From JAEUMD01 sp050246945 (GTDB taxonomy: Bacteria > Pseudomonadota > Alphaproteobacteria > Rhizobiales > Hyphomicrobiaceae): a stretch of DNA of 64,000 nucleotides. The notes below the pieces were generated by a model. The model was not told the origin of the DNA. It worked only from the letters and a program-made list of their open reading frames with translations, and searched no databases. The stretch lies in assembly GCA_050246945.1 (NCBI GenBank), contig JBFWVC010000010.1:124001-188000 (forward strand), in the 5' to 3' direction. Each line of letters opens with the position of its first letter. Within the stretch, counting starts at the first letter, position 1. Positions 43,396 through 52,728 of the stretch are shown one piece after another. The translations under genes were made by a program, and so were the position numbers.

Positions 43396-46300
43396 TCAGC
43401 TGATGCGACCGGCAGCGTGCGCGAGAAGCAGGTAGACGCGTCCCATCGTCGAGGTCATGTGCGACTGGGCGAGCCGGCCTGAGGTATCGCGCGTCTCAGT
43501 GTCGCGCAGGATTCGCTCAAAATCGCTGATGTAGCGATTGATCGTCGCCTGCAGATTTGGGTCCACGGGATAGCGCCGCGCCACCTCGTCGAACACCTGC
43601 CGCCCGTCCGCAGAATAAATCGAACGCACCATGATGCCGCGCTGTCCGGCTCTGAGCCGCTGCCAGATCACCGCGGCCGTGGCGCCGTCGAGCGCACGCG
43701 CGAGCACGTCGATATTGAGCTTGAAAGGCTCCGCCGCGAGGTCGCGCGCCGCGACCGGCGGAGCCGGCTGGGCAGCGGGGGCCGGCGCGTGTTGGGACCC
43801 GGGCAGCGGCGGTTGGGGTGCCGCAGACGGCTGCTGCTCCCGCGTGGAAGCTTCGTCATCCGATGCCCGCTTGAGAAGATCGCCGAGCGACCAGGACGAT
43901 GCGCCGTTGTCCGCCCCGCGCACGTCTGAACCTGAACCGCGCGAGGACGCCGACCGTTGATCGTTCTTTGCAGTATGTCCGCTCCGCGCGCCGAGTTCCT
44001 GCGCGAGGCTCTCGGTCAGCGAGCTGAGGCTGCGCGAGCCGTATGATGTATCGCCGCCCGCCGCCGGACCCGGGCGAGCAGCTGCAGCAGGGCCATCGGC
44101 GGGCTTCAAGGCGCCGCCCTGCGCCACGGGCAGCCCGACGTCGCGGCGCTGCGCCTCCCGGCTGGCGAGGCTCGATAGCTGGTCGATGGCGCGCAGCTGG
44201 TCTTGCAACGCCTGGCGCATGGCTTCCGCCGTCTCGCGCGATGTTTGCGGAAGTCGCTCGGCCTCCTCCCTCATGCGCGCCTGCTCGCGAGCCAGTTCGT
44301 CGGCGACTCTTTCGGCACGCCTGCGCACGTCTTCCGATGTCTCCGAGAACCGGTTCGTGAGAGAACCCAGTTGCGATGACACTTCCTCCGAGACGTGCGA
44401 CAGGCGCTCCTTCAGCGCATCCAGGGCGCGAGCGCTCTCCGCGTCCGTCTCGGCCTTCAACCGTTCGATCTGCGTCAAAGCCTGATCCCGGTGCGTCTGC
44501 GTTCCGATTTTGAGTTGCTCGGCGGCAGACAGTGCCCGCGCCTCCGCCTCTGACAGCGTACCCTCGATCGTCGTCGAATAGTCGTGTACGTGGCGGGTGA
44601 ACTCATCTGCCTTGCCGACCATGCGGTCGAGCGTCGCCGACAGCTCGGCGTGCCGTGATTGCAGCGTGGAATCGATCTTGAAGTTGACGCTTTCCAGCGC
44701 GTTGGCGGCCTTCATGATGGTATGGCCTTGCGCCTCGAAGCGGTTGGTCAGCGAGCCGATCTGCGAGACGAGGTTCTCTGACACGGATTTGAGCATGTCG
44801 GACTGGCCAGCGAGGCTCTCGATTGCCTTCAGCGACTGGCGCGTGATGTTCTCGCTTGTGCGGCGCACCGCTGTAATGCCCTGATTGAGAGATTCGTCGA
44901 GCTCCACCGATTGTCGCGAGATCGTCTCTGAGAACGTGCGAGCGTGGTTTTCAAGCGCCGAGGTCAGCGCCTTGGCGCGGCCGTCGACGGCCACGTCGAT
45001 CGCACGAGTCGATTTCTGGATGGCATCGTCGAACAGCCGCAGCCTGCCTTCGAAAGCGGCGTCGAGCGCGCGCGTTCTCTCCACCAGTTGCTGGTCGAGC
45101 TTGCCCGCTCTGGCGGCCAGCGTGCTGTCGAGGGCGCGTGCATACTCCTCGAAAACCGACTGCAGGTTGGTCGTGCGGTTGGCGATCGCCTTGTCCAGCG
45201 CGTTCATGTGCTCGGCAAACGACGATTGCATCTGCGAGGTTCGCTGCGTCAGCGCTTGTGCCAGAGCCCCCGTGTAGGTCTCCAGCATCTTTTGCATGTC
45301 GTCGGAGCGGTTGCCGAGCGAGTCGCCCAGTCGTTTCGACCGGTCGTCCATCATCGCCTGCAGACGCTGGCCATGTCCGCCGAGCATCGTGCCAAGCTGC
45401 TCGGTGCGTTGGTTGAGCGCCTGTCCGAGCGCGCCCGTATAGTTCTCCAGCACGCCCTGAAGCTCGGTCGTACGGCCGCCAAGCTCGCTCTCCAGAGATG
45501 CAACGCTCTTGGCGAGCGAGGATTCCAGTAGGTTCAGATTGTCGCCGGCACCCTGGATGATATGCGAAAGGTTGGATTGCTGGTTGGACAGTTTTTCGAT
45601 CAGCGTCGGCACCTCGCGGCCGAGCGTACGCAGCGTCTCGTTGAAGCTGACTGATGTCGACGTCAACGCATGGCGCTCGTTGGCAAGCTCGTTGATGAGC
45701 CCGCGGATGCGCCGTTCGTTCTCCTCGTAGGAGCGCTCGAGCGCGGCCACCTCGTTGTGGACCAGCGCCTCCAGCTCGCCCGCGCGGCCGAGTGCGCGAC
45801 CGACCGCCTCGTTCATGAAGCCCACCTGTCGGCGCACCGCCTGGCCCAGCGAGGCGATCGAGTCCTCGGCCATCCGGTCTGGCTCAGCCAGCCGGATCGC
45901 AACCTCGGTCATGGTCGAGGATCTGAGCCGCAGTTCTTCCGCCCGCCAGCTCAACAACGCCAGGAGCCAGATCACTGCGATGGGTACGACGATGGCGGCG
46001 CCGGTGAGGAAGGTGGTCGGCTTTGAAAGGATTACACCCCAGCTGGAAAGCGCCGCCTCAGATGACAGCGAAAGCATCGCGAAGATCAAACCGGCAACCG
46101 CCCAAACGGCACTTGCAATGGCAGCGTGCCGGTAGATCCGGTTCGACGGCTTCTGCTCGAGAGCATAGATAAGCCCGCCTATGGATGGCGCATCGTCGTT
46201 GGCCGCGACTTTCCCACGCACCGGTCCCGCCGGGCGTCGCCGCGCCACGCGCCGGTCTGGAGACGCGCCGTAGTGGGTTTCCTCGGCTTCTTCGAGCAAC

Positions 46301-47013
46301 TCCTCTTCGAGCAGCGCATCGTTTGCAGGCTCGGGTGCGGGCGTCGCAGCCGCAGCAAAGGCGAGTGTCGGCCCCGAAGTCGCCGCCGCACCGCGCGGCG
46401 GCTGCTGCTGTGGCGTTGGAGCCGGCCCCCTCGCCGACGAGTCGAACTCGGCATTTGAAGCGGCTTTCGTGGTGACCGGCGATCCTGTCTGGAACGGTGC
46501 GGGAGATGGGGCGGATCGTGTGGCTGCGCCCGACGGAATGCCCGACGGACTGGTCGTGGAATTGGCGGGAAGTGCCGGCGGCACGGGCAACGGGCCGGCG
46601 CCTGGAGCTGGAGCTCGCGCAACTCCGGCAGACAAACCTGGAAGAGGCGGCGGACCGCCGGTCTCGGGAGCGAGGAAGGAGAGTGGCGAACGGGCTTCTC
46701 CGAATGAGGCGAGACTGAAGGGTTCGGATCCTGTGGCGGGCAGGGATGGCCCGGCTGGCGGTGTCGGGATGTCCTTTGCCGATTTCGCCGCAGCGGGTTC
46801 CCGGTCGACTGGCGCCTTCTCATCCGCGTCGGAAGCGTTCTTCGTGACGTTGAGTTCTTGCCCACCGGTTCTGGCTTCGCGCGCTCCCCCCTTGCGGCCC
46901 TTCTTGGAATTGGACGTGCTGGACTCGGTGGTCTTGGGAACGGCACTCTTTTCGGGCGGTGGGCCAGCCGCGCCCTCCGCCGTCTTACCCGTCTTTGACT
47001 GGTCGTGTGCCAT
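43396..47013 (-). CDS. large membrane-anchored coiled-coil protein, GPR-like (polar growth)
   Basis: A 1205-residue protein. An N-terminal half rich in Pro/Ala/Gly/Ser (1-290) is followed by two membrane segments (about 295-317 and 335-358) and a long coiled coil (about 360-1000) with apolipoprotein-like repeats containing QGVLENYTGALGQALNQRT and QKMLETYTGALAQALTQRT. The C-terminal domain (about 1080-1205) is conserved-looking. This plan matches the growth-pole-ring protein of Agrobacterium, which localises to the growing pole; here it is shorter. In a budding methylotroph it is a good candidate for polar growth. Assignment by architecture only. Confidence 0.75.
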   Translation of the reverse strand: MAHDQSKTGKTAEGAAGPPPEKSAVPKTTESSTSNSKKGRKGGAREARTGGQELNVTKNASDADEKAPVDREPAAAKSAKDIPTPPAGPSLPATGSEPFSLASFGEARSPLSFLAPETGGPPPLPGLSAGVARAPAPGAGPLPVPPALPANSTTSPSGIPSGAATRSAPSPAPFQTGSPVTTKAASNAEFDSSARGPAPTPQQQPPRGAAATSGPTLAFAAAATPAPEPANDALLEEELLEEAEETHYGASPDRRVARRRPAGPVRGKVAANDDAPSIGGLIYALEQKPSNRIYRHAAIASAVWAVAGLIFAMLSLSSEAALSSWGVILSKPTTFLTGAAIVVPIAVIWLLALLSWRAEELRLRSSTMTEVAIRLAEPDRMAEDSIASLGQAVRRQVGFMNEAVGRALGRAGELEALVHNEVAALERSYEENERRIRGLINELANERHALTSTSVSFNETLRTLGREVPTLIEKLSNQQSNLSHIIQGAGDNLNLLESSLAKSVASLESELGGRTTELQGVLENYTGALGQALNQRTEQLGTMLGGHGQRLQAMMDDRSKRLGDSLGNRSDDMQKMLETYTGALAQALTQRTSQMQSSFAEHMNALDKAIANRTTNLQSVFEEYARALDSTLAARAGKLDQQLVERTRALDAAFEGRLRLFDDAIQKSTRAIDVAVDGRAKALTSALENHARTFSETISRQSVELDESLNQGITAVRRTSENITRQSLKAIESLAGQSDMLKSVSENLVSQIGSLTNRFEAQGHTIMKAANALESVNFKIDSTLQSRHAELSATLDRMVGKADEFTRHVHDYSTTIEGTLSEAEARALSAAEQLKIGTQTHRDQALTQIERLKAETDAESARALDALKERLSHVSEEVSSQLGSLTNRFSETSEDVRRRAERVADELAREQARMREEAERLPQTSRETAEAMRQALQDQLRAIDQLSSLASREAQRRDVGLPVAQGGALKPADGPAAAARPGPAAGGDTSYGSRSLSSLTESLAQELGARSGHTAKNDQRSASSRGSGSDVRGADNGASSWSLGDLLKRASDDEASTREQQPSAAPQPPLPGSQHAPAPAAQPAPPVAARDLAAEPFKLNIDVLARALDGATAAVIWQRLRAGQRGIMVRSIYSADGRQVFDEVARRYPVDPNLQATINRYISDFERILRDTETRDTSGRLAQSHMTSTMGRVYLLLAHAAGRIS

Positions 47014-47463
47014 CGAACGCCTGATCTCGCGCGCGCCACGGGCGCGCGTCCCCCTTGATCAACTTAGAGCATGTAGCCACGTTTCCGAAAGCCGCATTTC
47101 GCGTAATCCCGGTGCACATGGCGAAATGTTCCCGCAGCGCACTATCAGCAAGCCGGCCTCTCTCGACCGGGCTACCGGCGCTTTTGGGCAAAACCAAGAT
47201 TGGATGCACTGCAGAAGCGCTAAACGCCATAGAAATCCACGACTTGTCAAACCGTTAACCAATCGGCACCTGTTTTGCGCACGAGTTTTACCAGCCGTTA
47301 TCCCGGCAGGCATTAGCCTCTCTGGCGCCACGCTATGTCCGGCTTGCGCGCCGTGGTGCATCTCGCCACAAAGGCGATCAGGCAGGGATTACAGAAACTC
47401 GCAGACCGAAACTCACAAATCGGTTGCGCAATGCTCACGCCAGCCGAGGGAGCAAAGGACGGC
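47014..47463. other. intergenic region with dyad
   Basis: About 450 bases between the divergent coiled-coil and Hpt genes. CATTTCGC (47095-47102) and GCGAAATG (47121-47128) form an inverted repeat 82 bases before the coiled-coil start; it may be an operator. No gene is supported, though a longer Hpt reading frame could start at 47335. Confidence 0.5.
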
Positions 47464-47901
47464 ATGACGACGCATGCAGAGCAGGCTCGAGGGTATGCGG
47501 AACGATGGAGCGCAGGCGCCACCGCATCTCGCGATGCGGTCGCACGCAACGGCGCGCACACGCCGATCGACCACGCCCACCTCGCCCGTTACACCCTGGG
47601 AGATCGCGCGCTCGAGCTTGAAATTCTGGACCTTTTCCTCGACGAGGCGCCGCGGACACTGAACCGCTTGAAGGATCTGGCCGCGACGTGCCCATGCGAT
47701 CCGAAGGATTGGATCGCGGGTTGCCATACACTCAAGGGCTCGGCCCGTGCGGTCGGCGCAGCCGAAGTTGCCGCCGCAGCCGAACGTGGCGAGAGGGAGG
47801 CTGCGCTGACACCTGACCGCCTTGACGGGCACGTGGTTGCCATGGCGGCGGCTTTGGCGGCAGTAACCGCCTACATTTCCTCCTGGAGGCAGAAAGTCTG
47901 A
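47464..47901 (+). CDS. Hpt phosphotransfer-domain protein
   Basis: A 145-residue protein ending in an Hpt helical bundle; the phospho-accepting His88 is in CHTLKGSARAVGA. It would relay phosphate between a sensor kinase and a response regulator in a phosphorelay. No kinase or regulator is adjacent. The ATG at 47464 follows AAGGACGG; longer starts exist at 47431 and 47335. Confidence 0.82.
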   Translation: MTTHAEQARGYAERWSAGATASRDAVARNGAHTPIDHAHLARYTLGDRALELEILDLFLDEAPRTLNRLKDLAATCPCDPKDWIAGCHTLKGSARAVGAAEVAAAAERGEREAALTPDRLDGHVVAMAAALAAVTAYISSWRQKV

Positions 47902-48124
47902 TCCACGACGGAGGAGGGCTCGACGATATCCTTCTCCAGACAGTTGATGCCGCTCCGGCCCGGTTGGCGCGCGCACCTTCCTGCGGCCTTGGGCTTGCTT
48001 GAATTTCTGGGCTCATCCGACTAAACGTGCGCTGCCCGCAAGGCACTGCGGACCAGGCTGGAATAGTGCGGCCGGTCAAGCGGTCTTCCCAGAAGTTCCA
48101 GGACCGAGGAGCAGCCTCATATCC

Positions 48125-48445
48125 ATGGCCAAGATCACATTCATTCAGCCCGACGGAACGAGTCAGGTCGTTGAGGCGCAAACCGGCGCGACCGTCATGG
48201 AAGCCGCCAAGCTCAACGAGGTTCCTGGAATCGAGGCGGAGTGCGGCGGAGCGTGTGCCTGCGCCACGTGCCATGTCTATGTGGATCCCGCCTGGAAGGA
48301 GAAGGTAGGCAGCCCCTCCGAAATGGAGGAGGATATGCTCGACTTCGCCTTCGACGTACGTGAGGAAAGCCGCCTGTCCTGCCAGATCAAGGTGACGGAC
48401 AACTTGGACGGCCTCGTGTTGCGCGTGCCTGCAAAGCAGTATTGA
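48125..48445 (+). CDS. 2Fe-2S ferredoxin, adrenodoxin type
   Basis: A 106-residue ferredoxin with cluster ligands C40, C46, C49 and C86 (C-x5-C-x2-C...C), plus an extra C44. This is the adrenodoxin/putidaredoxin type that supports monooxygenases or Fe-S assembly. It lies 127 bases before a ferredoxin reductase, its probable partner. Start ATG at 48125 is the canonical MAKITFI beginning. Confidence 0.93.
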   Translation: MAKITFIQPDGTSQVVEAQTGATVMEAAKLNEVPGIEAECGGACACATCHVYVDPAWKEKVGSPSEMEEDMLDFAFDVREESRLSCQIKVTDNLDGLVLRVPAKQY

Positions 48446-48571
48446 TGGAATGTTGCTCGCGCTCGAATGCCGCAATGGCGATTGACCGCGTGAGATGTCT
48501 TGATACCGGGACGCCGCCATGATGCGGAGCGTTCACCGGTGTCCGTTGAGCGAGCGAAGGGAGCGACGCCA

Positions 48572-49618
48572 ATGCTGGAGAAGAATCCCGAGAATGGCGG
48601 CGGCAGCATCGAGACCGATGTCGTCATCATTGGCGCGGGGCCCGTCGGTCTTTTCGCTGTTTTCGAGCTCGGACTGCTCGACGTCAAGGCACACGTGATC
48701 GACATTCTCGACAAGATTGGCGGCCAGTGCGCGGAGCTTTATCCCGAGAAGCCGATCTACGACATTCCCGGTATTCCGATCGTCACCGGTCAGCAGCTGA
48801 CCGACCAATTGATGGAGCAGATAAAGCCGTTTGAGCCGGCGTTCCACCTTGGCGAGCGCGTCGACGAATTGAGCCGTGAGGGCGACCGCTTCCGGCTCGT
48901 CACCGACCAGGGCACCCGGTTCCTGACCAAAGTGGTTGTCGTTGCAGCTGGCGGAGGTTCTTTCACACCCAAGCGCCCACCGCTTGAAGGCATCGAGGCG
49001 TACGAAGCCAGGTCTGTCTTCTACTCGGTCCGCAAGATGGCCGAGTTCATGGACAAGGACGTGCTGATTGTCGGTGGTGGCGACAGTGCGCTCGATTGGA
49101 CACTCAACCTTCAGCCGGTCGCCAGGTCAGTGACGCTGCTCCACCGTCGCGATGATTTCCGCGGCGCCCCGCACTCGGTCGAGAAGATGCGCCAGCTCGT
49201 TGCCGAGGGAAAGATGCGCCTCATGATAGGTCAGGTCTCCGCGCTCCATGGCGACGACGGCTGGCTCGAGGCGGTGACGGTAAAAACCAAGGCAGGCGAG
49301 GAACGCATCGCCGCGACGGCGATGCTGCCATTCTTCGGCCTGACCATGAAGCTCGGTCCGATCGCCAACTGGGGCCTCAATCTGGAAGAAAACCTCATCC
49401 CCGTGGACACCGAGAAGTTTGAGACCAGCGAGCCCGGCATCTTCGCCATCGGCGACATCAATACGTATCCCGGCAAACTCAAGCTGATCTTGTCCGGCTT
49501 TCATGAGGCGGCGTTGATGGCGCAGAAGGCGCACCAATACGTCTATCCCGGCAAGAAGGTACTTTTCCAGTACACGACATCGTCGTCGAACCTGCAGAAG
49601 AAGCTGGGTGTGCGCTGA
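48572..49618 (+). CDS. ferredoxin-NADP+ reductase, thioredoxin reductase-like
   Basis: A 348-residue flavoprotein with an FAD-binding GAGPVGLFA motif (about 22-30), the GGQCAELYPEKPIYDIPG segment and a NADPH-binding IVGGGDSALDW motif. It lacks the CxxC of thioredoxin reductase, as expected for the plant-independent FNR family. It probably reduces the neighbouring ferredoxin. Start ATG at 48572 follows AAGGGAG. Confidence 0.93.
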   Translation: MLEKNPENGGGSIETDVVIIGAGPVGLFAVFELGLLDVKAHVIDILDKIGGQCAELYPEKPIYDIPGIPIVTGQQLTDQLMEQIKPFEPAFHLGERVDELSREGDRFRLVTDQGTRFLTKVVVVAAGGGSFTPKRPPLEGIEAYEARSVFYSVRKMAEFMDKDVLIVGGGDSALDWTLNLQPVARSVTLLHRRDDFRGAPHSVEKMRQLVAEGKMRLMIGQVSALHGDDGWLEAVTVKTKAGEERIAATAMLPFFGLTMKLGPIANWGLNLEENLIPVDTEKFETSEPGIFAIGDINTYPGKLKLILSGFHEAALMAQKAHQYVYPGKKVLFQYTTSSSNLQKKLGVR

Positions 49619-49685
49619 GCCGGTTGGCCGCCGCCCTGGCGAGTTGCCAGCACCTACTACGGTGTTGAGCGTCCTGGCTTGGCGT

Positions 49686-50969
49686 CTATGAATGGCTGGT
49701 GTCCGCGTTGCTGCCCGCGAAATAACGCATCCAGCGGCCTGCGGCTATCGCGGCCCTCTTGAGTTGCCCTCGCGCGTGAACGAGATAGAAATTGGTAAAG
49801 GCGCGCCCGCGCAGCGTCATCCCGTGCGCCCAGTCGAGCACCTCCACGCTGCCATCCGCCCAGTCGAGCTTGTAGGCGTCTCCCGGTGCCATAAGATCGA
49901 AAACGCCGAGGCCGTCGGTGATGGCGTTGCGCACGCTGCGCTCCATCAGGATATGGCCCACACCTGCTCGTTCGAACTTCAATGCATAGACGATGATGTG
50001 CACGGCTCGTCGGCCCTTGCAGTCGAAGGCTACTTCGAGAGCCACCACATCGCCGCAGCTTGCCAAATGCGTCACCAGCGCGCCGACAGGGCGCTTGGCA
50101 TCCGCTGTAACCGACGCGAAAAACTCGCGCGTCGCAGGATTCGCCAGGGCAGGCGAGACGAGGCCGCGATGCTTCAGCCATGCCCGCTTCAATGAGACTG
50201 CCAGCGCCGCCAGTTCCGAGGCGCGTTCCCCGCTCTTGTGCGTGTGCACGTAAGCAGGGCCGCGGTCTTCGAAGCGGCGGACGAGCCTGCGTCTGTTCTT
50301 GCGGGCTTTGGTGGAATAGCGTTGCTCATAGGTTTCGTAGTCCGGCGCGGACGAAAGATCGAGGTAAGGCGCGATCTGCCGGTCCGTGACACGTGCGTCC
50401 GAATGAGTGAGCAACGACGCGAGGTTTGAATCCGCCCGCACCTTGCGGAAGATGAGAGCGTCTGCGCCGGAGTTTTCGACAATGAACGACCACGCCCGCT
50501 CAAGCAAATCGCGGCCGCCACGCCTTTGATCCAGAAGAACGTCGCCGTATTGGCTCACTGGATCGCCGGCAAAGCTCAGCGTCGTGAGACCGCCGCGCCG
50601 GTACAGGGCGAACGGGCAGACGAGAGCAAGATGGCCGCCGCTCCGACCTGTCACGATGTGGAGTTCGCATGCGCCGCGCGTTTCGCCCGCTGGCGGGAGA
50701 AAATGATCGGACCAGTGCCAGATCCAGTTGAACGACTGGAATACGTGGATATCGCGACCGCACTCGGCAAACAGCGTGTTCCACTCCGCCTCCAGCGCTT
50801 CCAGCCCCGCCTTGGTCGTTATGACAGTAAGCTCGATGTCGGCGAGGGTGGCAGGCGGCTGGGCCGCGCCCACGGCAACCACGCTGTCGGCCCGTCGGCG
50901 CGCAACATTGCCCATTGGAGTGGCAGCAGCCTTGGGATTACCTTCCTGGGCACGTGCTGAGGCCAACAT
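49686..50969 (-). CDS. CelD/BcsL-family acyltransferase (GNAT fold)
   Basis: A 427-residue protein with a GNAT-like fold of the CelD/BcsL family: N-terminal LEAEWNTLFAECG and WIWHWSDHFLP segments, and a C-terminal acyl-CoA domain (about 245-400: VALEVAFDCKGRRAVHIIVY, FDLMAPGDAYKLDWADG). These proteins often modify exopolysaccharide or cellulose-like products; no polysaccharide genes are nearby, so the substrate is unknown. The first 30 residues are variable and the start may be later. Confidence 0.82.
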   Translation of the reverse strand: MLASARAQEGNPKAAATPMGNVARRRADSVVAVGAAQPPATLADIELTVITTKAGLEALEAEWNTLFAECGRDIHVFQSFNWIWHWSDHFLPPAGETRGACELHIVTGRSGGHLALVCPFALYRRGGLTTLSFAGDPVSQYGDVLLDQRRGGRDLLERAWSFIVENSGADALIFRKVRADSNLASLLTHSDARVTDRQIAPYLDLSSAPDYETYEQRYSTKARKNRRRLVRRFEDRGPAYVHTHKSGERASELAALAVSLKRAWLKHRGLVSPALANPATREFFASVTADAKRPVGALVTHLASCGDVVALEVAFDCKGRRAVHIIVYALKFERAGVGHILMERSVRNAITDGLGVFDLMAPGDAYKLDWADGSVEVLDWAHGMTLRGRAFTNFYLVHARGQLKRAAIAAGRWMRYFAGSNADTSHS

Positions 50970-51079
50970 GGATTGTGGCTCCGGGGTCGACGAGATGTGG
51001 CGGGCTGGACGCGCAATGAGCGTGCCATCGGTCGCGCGCCGATCGCCGACCCGCCAGATCTATATGTGCAGCGAATCGT

Positions 51080-51442
51080 TCAGATTTCGGAAATTTCTGC
51101 CAGTGCAAGTGTGAACAGCAAGGCGGTCGCCAGCCATAACGCAATGCGGCCCCGGACCGTCTGCGCTCCGGCGTTCATGATCAGCAGCGCCACGATCGTG
51201 CCAGCGGCAATCAGATTAATGGCAATGAGGCCATGCAGACCGAGACCTCTGGAGCCGGGTAGGCGGATCTCAATGAATATTGCTGCCGCAAGTCCGAGTA
51301 GCAGCCCACCCACCAGGCGCGGCCAGAACCCAGTTGGCGGACAGGGCAGGCCGCAGAGCTTCAAACTGCTGAGAGGCGCAAGTATCAACGGCGCTCCGAA
51401 CGCCAGCTTGATCAGCACTTCGAGGTAGAGAATCTGGGACAC
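51080..51442 (-). CDS. small integral membrane protein
   Basis: A 120-residue protein with four membrane segments and hardly any loops (GLLLGLAAAIFIEIRL, HGLIAINLIAAGTIVALLIM, LATALLFTLALAEI). No recognised family and no catalytic residues. Starts with GTG at 51442. Confidence 0.65.
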   Translation of the reverse strand: MSQILYLEVLIKLAFGAPLILAPLSSLKLCGLPCPPTGFWPRLVGGLLLGLAAAIFIEIRLPGSRGLGLHGLIAINLIAAGTIVALLIMNAGAQTVRGRIALWLATALLFTLALAEISEI

Positions 51443-51889
51443 GGCGGAAATTACTCGTCAGGCGCAATCTTGCAGGCAGTCGAGAGCAAAGGTGGCGATG
51501 CAAGTGAAATGCCTGTCACAGAAGGACGCCCACCCCGCGTTGTCCGCCGGCAGAAAAACTCGGCCGCTCCGGCATCCGACGCGACACATACCCTAAAGCA
51601 AGTTGCTCGAAAGTGAGCACCGGTCTTGTTGTGACGACATGCAGAAAAACAGAAACGTGATGTGACGCCAGCAAATCTGAAAAATCGCGAAACGCTATAG
51701 GGCCAACCCATTCCTCCCGCTCGGCCCCACCCCGCAGCGCGAGTGCCTGCACGAACCTGATCTGCTGAGAGGCAAGCAATCGTGCATCCGTCGAAGTCGC
51801 GTCTCGAACAGAGAGCTAGAGCAGACCACAAGGCCAGAGGTGACTCCACCGGACAGATCTGCTCCAGTCAGCACGCTCCCCGTGTCGCA
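51443..51889. other. intergenic region with inverted repeat
   Basis: About 450 bases. GAGCAGA (51819-51825) and TCTGCTC (51858-51864) form an inverted repeat just downstream of the lipoprotein gene on the minus strand, possibly a terminator or a relative of the dispersed repeat. Overlapping minus-strand frames here lack support. Confidence 0.4.
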
Positions 51890-52477
51890 TCAACGGCCCA
51901 CCTTCTCGTTCTGCTTCTTCCACCACTCGTCGGTCCCCATTTTGGGTCCATTATCGACTTCGTCGCCGCCATCGAACAGGCCCGAGAAGAAGCCGCCCTC
52001 GTCCTTGGCGGCAACCTCCTTGACCGGGCGCGGTGTGTAGTCGCCGGCGAGGTGGCGCGTGAGATCCTCCTTGATCTCTTTCGACTTCGCTGCGGTGCAG
52101 TAGTCCTCTTTGGCAGCGATGCCGCGCGAGATACCGTTGAAGGACACGTCGTAGATCTTCTCGACCTTCGCCATGTCGGCAATTGCCGTGCCCTGCGTCG
52201 CCTCCGCAGCGAGGAACTGCTGCTTCAGTTTCACCGGATCGAAGAAGAAGCCGCACTTCACAGCGCGCGCCGACGTCGAGCCAACTTGGAATGCGCGCTG
52301 GGTTGGGTCGTTCTTGACAGCGGGCGCGGCCGCTTCAGTCGCACCGGTCGCAACCGGCGGATTGCCGTTGCTCGACAGGGATCCCGTCGAAAGCGAAGGG
52401 AGCGCCGGACCACCCGAGCAAGCAGCAAGCAGCAACGCAGCCGCTGCCGACGACAAGCTGGCAAATATCGTCTTCAT
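51890..52477 (-). CDS. lipoprotein of unknown function
   Basis: A 195-residue protein with a lipoprotein signal ending LLAACSG, so anchored by the Cys at about residue 20. A Ser/Ala/Pro-rich linker is followed by a small domain with two cysteines (VKCGFFFDPVKLKQQFLA... DYCTAAKSKEIK). No named family recognised. The ATG at 52477 is chosen because it gives the lipobox at the right place. Confidence 0.78.
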   Translation of the reverse strand: MKTIFASLSSAAAALLLAACSGGPALPSLSTGSLSSNGNPPVATGATEAAAPAVKNDPTQRAFQVGSTSARAVKCGFFFDPVKLKQQFLAAEATQGTAIADMAKVEKIYDVSFNGISRGIAAKEDYCTAAKSKEIKEDLTRHLAGDYTPRPVKEVAAKDEGGFFSGLFDGGDEVDNGPKMGTDEWWKKQNEKVGR

Positions 52478-52728
52478 GAAATGTCTCGCAGATTCCCTCG
52501 TGCCCTGGGAAGGAACATCGCCCGCCGGCCGATCCACGTCAATTGCACACGAAAGCAGCATGTGGACGGAATGCGGAAATCGGCCGATCTGCAACACAAT
52601 TTGACCGCTGCCCCCCAACGGTTGCACGGTTGAGGGAGGGGCAGTTTGAAGCGAGCCGGCGATTCGCACGACCTGCAGCCCGATTTCGGGCACGCGAACC
52701 GCCCAGAGCGAATCCCGCGCTCGGAAGA

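Noticed and set aside
51451..51849. Minus-strand frames between the small membrane protein and the lipoprotein
   Set aside because: Two overlapping frames compete, composition is not protein-like over most of the length, and there is no start site or family match that I can see.
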